Assembly (NCBI GenBank): GCA_035547835.1
Contig: DASZTW010000011.1
Coordinates: 23,585-87,584 of the forward strand
Origin: Acidimicrobiales bacterium
GTDB lineage: Bacteria > Actinomycetota > Acidimicrobiia > Acidimicrobiales > Iamiaceae
Direction of reading: 5' to 3'
Length of the DNA: 64,000 nucleotides
The notes under the pieces were generated by a model. It worked only from the letters and a program-made list of their open reading frames with translations. It was not told the origin of the DNA and ran no database searches. The position numbers and the translations under genes were made by a program. Of this stretch, positions 33,817 through 41,658 are shown piece after piece. The first letter of the stretch is position 1, and each line of letters starts with the position of its first letter.

Positions 33817-35343
33817 TCAGGGCAGGAGCGATGGGACGTCGATGACGCTGTGGGGCAACTTGGTGACCTCCTTGGCGAAGTCGACGCCGCGGTCGATCAA
33901 GTTCCGTTCGGCGGTGTCGGTGATCCCATGGACGCCGTGAAGGACCCGGTCGGCGGCTTGGAACGCTTCATGCCCAGGGCCGTGGTAATGCCGGGCCATG
34001 AAGTCCATCGCCTGCCGCCTGGGGTCGAGGGTTCCGCCGGTGAGCTCGTCGAGGTGGTCCTTTCCGTCGACGATCCGCTCCCCGGCTGTTGCCCGCTGCA
34101 CCTCGGGGTCGTGGCCGGTCGCCACGGCGGCCGTGTTGCGCAGCGCTTCGGAGTCCTTCTCGAAGTACCGCGAGTGGAATGAGACCTCCGGCCGTCCGGG
34201 CGCGTTGGTGGTCATCCGTACGGCACCGAACCGAGGGGCACTCGGGTCGGTGCCGTACGCCTCGGTGATCGCGACGTAGTCGCCCGGCGCCCGCTCGACG
34301 TACACGCCACCGTCGGCCGGCGCACCGATCTTCGCCGCCGACGACTTCTCGACCCCGGGGCTTCCCAGCAGCACGACGTTGCGTGCCCCGGCCCCGCCGG
34401 CCTCGGCCCGCGACACCACGATGGTGCCGTAGGAGTGGCCGACCATGGTGAGCGACTGCCGGGCCGTGAGGCCGAGGCCGTGGACGAACGCCGTCAACTG
34501 GTCGCCGCCGCGGCGGGCGGCGTCGTCGACCGTGCCCGCCACGATGTTCGAGGGAGGCCGGTAGCCGAGCCAGGCGATGGTGGCGGCGCCGCGCCGCGAC
34601 TGCCGCTCCATCTCCGCTGCGAGGTTGGCGCCGTCGGTCCTCGGTCGGCCGACGAAGGTCGAGAACGACTCGCCGACACCGGGGACGGTGATCGCCACAT
34701 GCTCGGCCCTCGACACGTCGCCAAAGGCCACGGCCACCCGGCCCCCGTCAGGGTCGTACAACACGACTTGGTCGTGGGTGAGCACGCGGAGACGCCGGGC
34801 GGCGCTGGCGTTGCCGGCGGCCTCGGCCGCCGCCAGGTCGGCGAGCACCTGCTGGTGGTTCGCCCGGTAGCGAAGGTCGAGCGGCACCCCGTCGGTGCTG
34901 CCCATCCACGCGGGGTGATCGGCGAGCAGCGCATCGAGCGTGGCGGGGCCGAGCTCGCGCAGGATCGCGCCGAGGCGTCCCGGCGACATCGAACGGAGGT
35001 CGTGGAACAGACCGAGGGCCGGTGTCGTGGCGGCGAACGCGGCGACCAAGCGTGCGTCATCGGCGACCACTGGGCCATGGCCGCTGCCGGCTCCGTCCGC
35101 GGCTTCGAAGGCATGGGCGACGCGACTGACGAAGTCGGCCTCTGCGAGGACGCGGCTGGCGAACGTGCGGGTCTCGGCCACGACCTCGGGATAGGAGCCG
35201 ACCACCACCGGGTCGGCACCGCGCCACACCCGCGCCACGGCGTCGTCGAGCGGCGCGAGCGCAACCAGCACGTGTTCGGCGAGGGCGCGCTCGGCCGCGG
35301 CGAGGTGGGCGAGCTCGGTGGGATCGGCGGAGCTGCGAGCCAC
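33817..35343 (-). CDS. DUF1023 alpha/beta hydrolase
   Basis: A 508-residue protein. The first 200 residues are mostly helical with no recognised domain. A DUF1023-type alpha/beta hydrolase follows: HVAITVPGVGESFSTFVGR, WLGYRPPSNIV, the nucleophile motif TMVGHSYGTIVVSRA, and VVLLGSPGVEKSSAAKIGAP. DUF1023 proteins are common in actinobacteria, often after a WXG100-like helical domain; whether the N-terminal region here is such a domain is unclear. No signal peptide is seen. GTG start with an AGGAG Shine-Dalgarno. Confidence 0.82.
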   Translation of the reverse strand: MARSSADPTELAHLAAAERALAEHVLVALAPLDDAVARVWRGADPVVVGSYPEVVAETRTFASRVLAEADFVSRVAHAFEAADGAGSGHGPVVADDARLVAAFAATTPALGLFHDLRSMSPGRLGAILRELGPATLDALLADHPAWMGSTDGVPLDLRYRANHQQVLADLAAAEAAGNASAARRLRVLTHDQVVLYDPDGGRVAVAFGDVSRAEHVAITVPGVGESFSTFVGRPRTDGANLAAEMERQSRRGAATIAWLGYRPPSNIVAGTVDDAARRGGDQLTAFVHGLGLTARQSLTMVGHSYGTIVVSRAEAGGAGARNVVLLGSPGVEKSSAAKIGAPADGGVYVERAPGDYVAITEAYGTDPSAPRFGAVRMTTNAPGRPEVSFHSRYFEKDSEALRNTAAVATGHDPEVQRATAGERIVDGKDHLDELTGGTLDPRRQAMDFMARHYHGPGHEAFQAADRVLHGVHGITDTAERNLIDRGVDFAKEVTKLPHSVIDVPSLLP

Positions 35344-35511
35344 GACACTCTCCTGGGTGCGACAGCTGGAGGGCTGCCGTCACCGAGGCGCCGATCGAGC
35401 ATCAAGCGTATGTCATGTCATTCCACACAACAACTCTCAAGGCCCTGAGGCCGCGGTCGCGGGTGGCGATGATGGCCAGGGCCCCGCTGGTTGCGGGCCG
35501 GCTGGTCGCAG

Positions 35512-36624
35512 TCAGACGGCGTAGTCGAGACGCCCGCGGATGTTCTTGCCGTCGAGCATGTCGGCGTAGCCCTGGTTGATCTCGGCGAGGTCGTACGTGC
35601 GCGTCACGAGGCCTTCGAGGTCGAGCTGGCCCTGGCGGTACAGCTCCAGCAGCTTCGGGATGTCGTAGCGCGGGTTGGCCGAACCGAAGAGCGTGCCGAT
35701 CATCTGCTTCTCCATCAGCGTGAGGTCGAGCAGGCTGATGCCGATCTCCGTCTCGTTGACGGAGTGGATGTTGGTGATCACCGCGGTGCCCCGCTTGGCC
35801 ACGAGCGTCATCACCTGCGGGATGAGCTCGCCCTTGCCCACACCGATGGTGCAGATGACCTTGTTGGCCATGCGGCCGAGCGTCGCTTGCTGGATCAACT
35901 CGAACGCCTCGTCGAGCGACGAGTACGTGTGGGTGGCGCCGAACTTCAGGGCCTGCTCTCGCTTGAACTCCACCGGGTCGATGGCGAAGATCCGCTCGGC
36001 GCCGGCCAGCCGGGCGCCTTGCACGGCGTTGGCGCCGATGCCACCCACGCCGAGCACGACGACGTCGTCGCCGGGTTGCACGTCGGCCGCGTAGACCGCC
36101 GACCCCCACCCCGTGGTCACCCCGCAGCCCACCAGGCACGCGTACTCGAGCGGGATGTCGTCGTCGATCTTGATGCACGACCACTCGTGCACCACCGAGT
36201 GCTTGCCGAACGTGCCGAGGCAGACCATCGTGAACAGGTCCTTGCCTCGCGCGTGGTGGCGCGACGTGCCGTCCATCTGGAGGCCTGCGAGCAGCGCAGC
36301 GCCGTTGTCGCACAGGTTCTGGTGGCCGGTGGAGCACGACGGGCACTGCCCACACGACGGGATGAACCCGAACACCACGTGATCGCCCGGCTTCAGCGTC
36401 GTGACCTCGGGCCCCACCTCCATGACCACGCCCGCACCTTCGTGCCCGCCGATGATCGGCAGCAGCGCCGGCATGTCCTGCGTGCGGATGTGATCGTCGG
36501 AATGGCACATGCCCGACGCGGTGAGCTCCACCAGGACTTCGTGGGCCTTGGGCGGGTCGAGCTCGATCTCCTCGATGCTCCACTCCTGCATCGGCTCCCA
36601 CATGATCGCCGCCTGCGTCTTCAT
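35512..36624 (-). CDS. NDMA-dependent alcohol dehydrogenase, zinc type
   Basis: A 370-residue zinc alcohol dehydrogenase. Catalytic zinc ligands are in SGMCHSDDH and GGHEGAG, structural zinc cysteines are in PSCGQCPSCSTGHQNLC, and the cofactor motif is VVVLGVGGIGANAVQGARLAGA. The sequence is of the actinobacterial NDMA-dependent group, which keeps nicotinamide tightly bound and uses a dedicated redox partner, here not adjacent. The ATG at 36624 is the family start. It is divergent from an SCO6745-family gene with a dyad between them. Confidence 0.88.
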   Translation of the reverse strand: MKTQAAIMWEPMQEWSIEEIELDPPKAHEVLVELTASGMCHSDDHIRTQDMPALLPIIGGHEGAGVVMEVGPEVTTLKPGDHVVFGFIPSCGQCPSCSTGHQNLCDNGAALLAGLQMDGTSRHHARGKDLFTMVCLGTFGKHSVVHEWSCIKIDDDIPLEYACLVGCGVTTGWGSAVYAADVQPGDDVVVLGVGGIGANAVQGARLAGAERIFAIDPVEFKREQALKFGATHTYSSLDEAFELIQQATLGRMANKVICTIGVGKGELIPQVMTLVAKRGTAVITNIHSVNETEIGISLLDLTLMEKQMIGTLFGSANPRYDIPKLLELYRQGQLDLEGLVTRTYDLAEINQGYADMLDGKNIRGRLDYAV

Positions 36625-36645
36625 CTCGGTACCCCCGGTGCCTGC

Positions 36646-36662
36646 TCTGACGGTGTGTCAGA
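36646..36662. promoter_or_regulatory. 17-bp dyad between adh and SCO6745-family gene
   Basis: TCTGAC-GGTGT-GTCAGA is a perfect 6-5-6 inverted repeat in the 59-bp divergent gap. It lies 21 bp before the dehydrogenase start and 9 bp before the plus-strand TAGGTT box. The size fits a TetR-type operator serving both genes. Confidence 0.45.
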
Positions 36663-36671
36663 CCAGCACAC

Positions 36672-36677
36672 TAGGTT
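36672..36677 (+). promoter_or_regulatory. TAGGTT -10-like box
   Basis: TAGGTT ends 6 nt before the GTG at 36684, with no Shine-Dalgarno. Confidence 0.5.
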
Positions 36678-36683
36678 GCGCCC

Positions 36684-37547
36684 GTGGCAGAAGATTCCCC
36701 GGCGCCGGCCCGGCGCATGTGGCAGGTGTACGAACCGATCCACGCGGTGGTGTACTTCGCGCCCGAGCCCGCCCAGGCTTGCAAGGACCTCGGCCTGCGC
36801 GGGTGGTGGATGGGCTACTTCGCCGGGCGTTTCGCGCCGCTCGGTGCGATCGGCCCGGAGGCCGTGACCGCGATGGCGTTCGGTTTCGCACCCGCGATGG
36901 TCGCGCGATCCTTGCCAGACGCCTGGTCACATGCCGACCCCCACCAAGTGATGGTGGCGCGCTCGGATGCCGTGGCCGACGCGCTCCGCTCGCGCCTGCC
37001 GGCTGGCGAAGGGGGCGAGCTGGCGGAGCTCGCGGCGCTGCTGTGGGCGGCGGTCGACGCGGCGACATTCGACGGCCGGCCCTTGGCCGCCGCGTGGTCG
37101 GCCGTTCCCCGGCCAGCCGATCCGGTGGCGTCGCTGTGGCTCGCGACCACCGTGTTGCGCGAGCACCGCGGCGACGGCCACGTGCTGGCCAACGTGGCGG
37201 CGGGCGTCTCGGGCCTCGAGGCCGGCTTGCTGCATGAGGCGACGGGCGCCGTCACCCGCGAGGCGCTGCAGCCCAACCGGGGTTGGACCGACGAGGCATG
37301 GGAGCGCGCCGGCGCCGCGTTGCGTGAGCGAGGGTTGCTCCGCGACGACGGCCTCCTGACCGCCGGTGGGTTGTCGTTGCGCCGAGAGATCGAGGCAACG
37401 ACCGACCGTCTCGCCGCCGTGCCCCTCGATGCCCTTGGTGCGGCGGGGGTGCAACGTGCGCTCGAGTTGGCGACGCCCCTCGCGCGCCATGTCATCGACG
37501 CCGGCGTCGTCCCGGTGCCCAACCCCATCGGCGTCGCCCGACCCTGA
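36684..37547 (+). CDS. SCO6745-family protein
   Basis: A 287-residue protein of the actinobacterial SCO6745 family, once grouped with SalK-like proteins. Typical sequence is RRMWQVYEPIHAVVYFAPE, GWWMGYFAGRFAPLGAIGPEAVTAMAFGFAPAMVARSLPDAW and the C-terminal winged-helix-like region EAWERAGAALRERGLLRDDGLLTAGGLSLRREIE. The function of the family is not established. GTG start behind a TAGGTT box, divergent from the alcohol dehydrogenase gene. Confidence 0.82.
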   Translation: MAEDSPAPARRMWQVYEPIHAVVYFAPEPAQACKDLGLRGWWMGYFAGRFAPLGAIGPEAVTAMAFGFAPAMVARSLPDAWSHADPHQVMVARSDAVADALRSRLPAGEGGELAELAALLWAAVDAATFDGRPLAAAWSAVPRPADPVASLWLATTVLREHRGDGHVLANVAAGVSGLEAGLLHEATGAVTREALQPNRGWTDEAWERAGAALRERGLLRDDGLLTAGGLSLRREIEATTDRLAAVPLDALGAAGVQRALELATPLARHVIDAGVVPVPNPIGVARP

Positions 37548-37719
37548 TTGCTGTCGTGGGCGTCCCGCGCTGTCGGGGCCTCAGAGCCGAGCTGAGGCAC
37601 CGGGCCACGAGCCTCCCACTGATGTCCCAGCAAGGTGCCTTGACGGTGCGCCCCGGCCGTGTTCGGATCTGCCAGCCGTCGCAGCAGGCGGCGTGCATCG
37701 ATGACGGAAGGGCACCTCG

Positions 37720-39477
37720 ATGAGCACTGCGGGCGGGATGCGGGCGAACGCGGTTGTGCGCGGGCGCCATGTGGTGGCGTGGCTGGCCGCGGCAGCGATG
37801 CTGGTCACACTCGTGGCGGGGTCGTCGCCGGTCCCGGCCGCGGCGTCGCCGGCCACCGACGCGAACTACGTCGCTGCCGTCTACCACGACTTTCTCGGTC
37901 GAGCGCCATCTGGCGCTGAATCCCAGTACGTCGTGGCCGCGCTGCAGGGGGGCGCGAGTCGATATGGGTTCGTGTGGAACATCGCGAACTCCGACGCGTA
38001 CGTCTCGCATCTCGTGACCGGCTTCTACCGGGACACCCTCGATCGCGAACCGGATCCGACCGGCCTCGCCGGCTGGGACCACCTCATCGAGTCCGGCCAG
38101 ATGACGATCGCGCAGGTTGGCGCCGCGTTCTACACGTCGACCGAGTACTTCCGTGCGACTGGCCAGTCAGATCTCCGGGTGTGGGTCACCGACCTCTACG
38201 AGCGGATCCTGCACCGCCAACCGGACAGCCGGGGCCTCGACAGTTGGGTGTGGATCGCCGCGACCCAGGGTCGCCAGCCCGTCGCGTATTCGATCTTCCA
38301 GTCGACCGAGTCGGGACAAGACCGAGTCCGGAAGCTGTACGCCGCGCTCCTCGATCGCGGGCCGGATCCGGTGGGCCTGGCCGGTTGGACACCAGTGGTG
38401 CTGCGCGACGGCGACATCCGCCTCGCCGCCACGCTCGCCACGAGCCCCGAGTACTACCAGCGCGCACAGCACCAGACCCCGGAGGGCACCTGGGCCGAGG
38501 TGTCGACCCCTTCGACGTGCGACCTTCGCGGGCTCGATGATGTGGGGCATCTCATCGGGAGCTGTAGGGACAGCTCTGACCGCGACCAGCCGGCGGTCTG
38601 GATGTCGCCATCGGCCGAGCCGTCCCTGCTGGCGCTGCCGGACGACGACAACCAAGGTCAAGCGACCGCGGTGAGCCCGGGCGGGGTCATCGTGGGGTGG
38701 GGCGACGCGGGCTTCGACGAAGATGGAGCCCCGGCCGCGCTACACCTGCTGCTGTGGGCCTCGCCGACTGCGCCACCGGCGGTGCTGGCCGCACCTACCG
38801 CGTGCGGCGGAACGTACGTCTTCCCGAGCGCGGTGAACGACTCCGGCATCGTGGTCGCCGCGTGCGAGGACGATGCCAGCCCGTATGCGACGAAGGCGTA
38901 CGTGTGGACCTCGCCAGCCGCTCAACCCGTCGCGCTGTCGCAGCCAGACGACACCACCTACGTGACCCCGACCGCGATCGGCGCCGACGGTGCGATCGTG
39001 GGGGTCTGCAACTCCACGCAGGGCATCTGCGCGTTGGGGTGGGCATCGCCGTCCGCCGCCTACACCAGGCTCGCGGTCCCTTCCGGGTACGAGGATGTCG
39101 TTCCCGACGCGGTGCTCGGCGATGGTCGGGTCGTGGGTGTCGCCGACGCGCCGCAGGGAGACAAGGCCCCAGTGACATGGCCTTCCCAGTCTGGCGCGCC
39201 CACCGTGTTGAGCGGGCCGGGGGGCGAGGCGGTCGACCTGTTGACCGGGCTCGCCGCCAGCTCTGACGGCCGGCTCGCGGCCGCCTACCAAGTGGGTGAG
39301 CAGTCCATGGCGCTGCTGTCGTGGGCGTCGACGACCGCGACGCCCGTCCGCATCGACCCACCGGGTGGTCGGACATGGATCGCGCCACTCGGTGTCAACA
39401 GCCAGGGCCTGATCCTGGCGTCGACGAACGAGTTCGGGACCGAGCCGTGGATCTATCGGCCCGCCGCCGGACCGTGA
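37720..39477 (+). CDS. Secreted DUF4214-repeat protein with propeller-like C-terminus
   Basis: A 585-residue exported protein. The signal peptide has a basic N-terminus, hydrophobic core WLAAAAMLVTLVAGSS and a cleavage site near PAAASPA. Three DUF4214-type units follow at about 47-255 (YVAAVYHDFLGRAPSGAES, LVTGFYRDTLDREPDPTGLAGW, WVTDLYERILHRQPDSRGLDSW, KLYAALLDRGPDPVGLAGW). The C-terminal 300 residues are repeats of the type VWMSPSAEPSLLALP / GVIVGW, probably a beta-propeller of HAF-like units. It may be a surface or matrix protein. GGAAGGG Shine-Dalgarno before the ATG. Confidence 0.8.
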   Translation: MSTAGGMRANAVVRGRHVVAWLAAAAMLVTLVAGSSPVPAAASPATDANYVAAVYHDFLGRAPSGAESQYVVAALQGGASRYGFVWNIANSDAYVSHLVTGFYRDTLDREPDPTGLAGWDHLIESGQMTIAQVGAAFYTSTEYFRATGQSDLRVWVTDLYERILHRQPDSRGLDSWVWIAATQGRQPVAYSIFQSTESGQDRVRKLYAALLDRGPDPVGLAGWTPVVLRDGDIRLAATLATSPEYYQRAQHQTPEGTWAEVSTPSTCDLRGLDDVGHLIGSCRDSSDRDQPAVWMSPSAEPSLLALPDDDNQGQATAVSPGGVIVGWGDAGFDEDGAPAALHLLLWASPTAPPAVLAAPTACGGTYVFPSAVNDSGIVVAACEDDASPYATKAYVWTSPAAQPVALSQPDDTTYVTPTAIGADGAIVGVCNSTQGICALGWASPSAAYTRLAVPSGYEDVVPDAVLGDGRVVGVADAPQGDKAPVTWPSQSGAPTVLSGPGGEAVDLLTGLAASSDGRLAAAYQVGEQSMALLSWASTTATPVRIDPPGGRTWIAPLGVNSQGLILASTNEFGTEPWIYRPAAGP

Positions 39478-39535
39478 CGACCTCTCGCAGTTGCGAGGCC
39501 GTGCCGATCGGAACGTACCGCGACTGGGTGCTCCG

Positions 39536-41107
39536 TCAGCGGTTCTCGTCACCGCACATCGCCGGGCGCCCGTACGGCAACGTCGCCACTGCGTAGCCGG
39601 GCACGTCGTTGGTCACCCGATCCCAGCCACCGAGGCAGGCGAAGGCCTTGCCGGTCCCGATCCAGTGCCGAGATCCGTCCGCGCTGATCCACCACGTGGT
39701 GCCGTCGGAGTGGCGCAGGATGCGGTGGTCGAGCGGGGCGGCGGGGAGCGCCTTGGCCGGGTCGGTGACGAGCGTGAAGTGCAGTTGGTCGTCGAGCCCT
39801 AACGTGAGGTACCCACCGGTGAAGTCCTGGCGTAGCCCGCCGCTCACGATCGTGGGGTTCGACCGAGGCAGACCGAGCTCTCCGCTCGCGCCGCCGTGGT
39901 CGTCCCAGTAGTGGCGGACGGGGGTCAGCAAGAAGAAGAACGGCGCGTCAGCCGCCTCGCCCACGAGCAGGCCGTCGTTGTCCATCGCCATCTCGACGTG
40001 CCCATCGACCGTGTGGGGTGGGCCGATTGGCAACCCGACCAGGGTCTGCGCGTTGTCACCGCTCTTGCCTCCAACCTCGTGATACGACGACCACTCGGCA
40101 AAAGTCATCGTGAACACATGGTCGGCGTCGACGCCGAGGACGATCGTCGAGGTCGGGTCGACGCCGAACTTCTGGTAAGTGATGCGCTGCCACTGGCCCA
40201 CCGGAGCGGCCGGGCAACCCAGCCGGCCGGTGCCGCCTCGTGCGGCTGCGACTTGGGCGATCTTCACTGCCATCGCCTGCAGTTGGGGATCTTCGATGGC
40301 ACCAGCCTTCACTCCGCACGGCCTAGCGGAACCGGCCGCGCCAGGCGACGCCGCGGTCGACTCCGGCGCGGCGCCCCGCTGCTGGGCGTGCGAATGATGG
40401 CCCGAACCCACCAGCCACGCGATTGCGGCGCCGACGAGGAGGACGACCGCGGCGGCGCTGACGAACACCCGTCCTCGTCGAGTCGGGCGTCCGTCGGGCT
40501 CCGGCCCGTCACGTTCTGCTGTGGGCGAGCCGCGGTCCACCGGCAGGTCGCCGCCGATCGACAGGTCGCCGTGACCGTCGCCCCCGTCGGTGACGGGTGC
40601 GACGGAGCTCGGCACGGAGTCGTCGGCGCGGGGCTCATCGGCGAGCGATGCGGAGCGACCGACGGGCAGAGGGGCGTCGACCGCCACGGCGCTCCCCGCC
40701 GCGAGGTCGAGCGACGCTGCGCCGGCACTGGCGAGGCGGGTGATGGAGACGGCCACTTCGCGCAAGACCTCGTGGCGACGGCTGCGCCCTGATCCTCGTG
40801 CTCGACGGAACGCGTCGTACGTGACGCCGAACTGCCGGGCGGCGGCGCGGTCTCGTTTGGAGAGGGGCCGCCAGCGGTCTTCGCCGGACCCGACCAGTGC
40901 GTGCGCGGCCTTCCGGTAGACCTCCGCGTCGATCTGCTCGATCGCCGCGTCGATCAAGTTGCTGATCGTCGGGGTGGGTAGGGCCTGGGTCCGTTGCCAC
41001 GCCAGCGTCGCGGCGTCGAGCGCCGGCGTGCTGAGCTCCCGAAGCGCGCCGGGGGTGTTGGCTCGCGCGACGCCGACGAGCTCTGGTTCGAGGTCCTCGA
41101 CTTCCAT
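39536..41107 (-). CDS. Single-pass membrane protein with LGFP repeats
   Basis: A 523-residue protein. The N-terminal 110 residues form a basic helical cytoplasmic region (SNLIDAAIEQIDAEVYRKAAH, DRAAARQFGVTYDAFRRARG) that might bind nucleic acid. A low-complexity linker leads to a transmembrane helix at about 213-235 (VFVSAAAVVLLVGAAIAWLV). The outside part has LGFP-type repeats (GGTGRLGCPAAPVG, GGASGELGLPRSNPTIVSGGLRQDFTGG), which bind cell wall or mycolate layers in other actinobacteria, and ends in a WWISADGSRHWI segment. An ATG at 41107 with AGGGG upstream is chosen. Confidence 0.75.
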   Translation of the reverse strand: MEVEDLEPELVGVARANTPGALRELSTPALDAATLAWQRTQALPTPTISNLIDAAIEQIDAEVYRKAAHALVGSGEDRWRPLSKRDRAAARQFGVTYDAFRRARGSGRSRRHEVLREVAVSITRLASAGAASLDLAAGSAVAVDAPLPVGRSASLADEPRADDSVPSSVAPVTDGGDGHGDLSIGGDLPVDRGSPTAERDGPEPDGRPTRRGRVFVSAAAVVLLVGAAIAWLVGSGHHSHAQQRGAAPESTAASPGAAGSARPCGVKAGAIEDPQLQAMAVKIAQVAAARGGTGRLGCPAAPVGQWQRITYQKFGVDPTSTIVLGVDADHVFTMTFAEWSSYHEVGGKSGDNAQTLVGLPIGPPHTVDGHVEMAMDNDGLLVGEAADAPFFFLLTPVRHYWDDHGGASGELGLPRSNPTIVSGGLRQDFTGGYLTLGLDDQLHFTLVTDPAKALPAAPLDHRILRHSDGTTWWISADGSRHWIGTGKAFACLGGWDRVTNDVPGYAVATLPYGRPAMCGDENR

Positions 41108-41658
41108 CGTGTCCGCCCCTGCCGGCGCAGGCCCGCGCTGTCCGCCAGCGCGGAGGGATTCACGGTCGGGCGGGCGGCATCCTTCCCGCGAACTCGATCG
41201 GCTGCGCCGGGCGTGGCCCACTGTCACCGTGAGACCACGAACGGTGCCGCGGGCCGCGACTGAGACGCGAAGCGCGCCAGCTGGGCCACGAGTAGTGGTC
41301 GTGCCGGCGCACTTCCCATCCACGTCCCATCAATCGTCCTGTACATGGCCACGACGCGAATGGTCCCCTCTCCCCGGCGGACCACTCGGTCCGGACCCGC
41401 GGCCCCGTCGCGGGCACACGTCGGAGACGGGTGGGCAACATGGCGGAACGCGGCCGACGTGAAGCTGAACCCGTGGCGCGCACCGCACGTGCCACGGGTT
41501 CAGCCGCGTCCAGGGCATCGTCGCCCGCTGCCGAGTCGGGCGGCTGGAGCGGAGGCGATCTGTTCGTGGCGGTGCTGCGCCTGCTCGGCCCCGCTCCGCC
41601 GAGCTCGAGCCACTGCTGAAGATCGATCGCGTCTGCACCGCCCGGAAGCGAGGCAGGG
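41108..41658. other. 551-bp stretch without a convincing gene
   Basis: No frame here has protein-like composition; the open frames are Arg/Pro/Ser-rich on both strands. The stretch holds a perfect 14-bp inverted repeat (41464-41504). It lies between two minus-strand genes and may hold the promoter of the LGFP gene, but I see no clear -10 box. Confidence 0.6.
41464..41504. repeat. 14-bp inverted repeat with 13-nt loop
   Basis: GCTGAACCCGTGGC (41464-41477) and its exact reverse complement (41491-41504) flank a 13-nt spacer. There is no T-run on either side. It lies 155 bp beyond the end of the double-TetR gene. It may be a Rho-independent-like hairpin, an operator or a repeat element. Confidence 0.6.

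Noticed and set aside
35402..35511. Short minus-strand frame ending in a hydrophobic peptide after the DUF1023 gene start
   Set aside because: It is only the tail of a frame shadowing the alcohol dehydrogenase gene and has no start of its own.
41464..41504. tRNA gene suggested by GGGTTCAG
   Set aside because: Only the T-arm-like heptamer is present; the structure is a simple long hairpin without an acceptor stem, D-arm or anticodon loop.
41108..41658. Protein-coding gene in the longest gap
   Set aside because: All open frames on both strands are Arg/Pro/Ser-rich with no hydrophobic-core pattern and no start signal.
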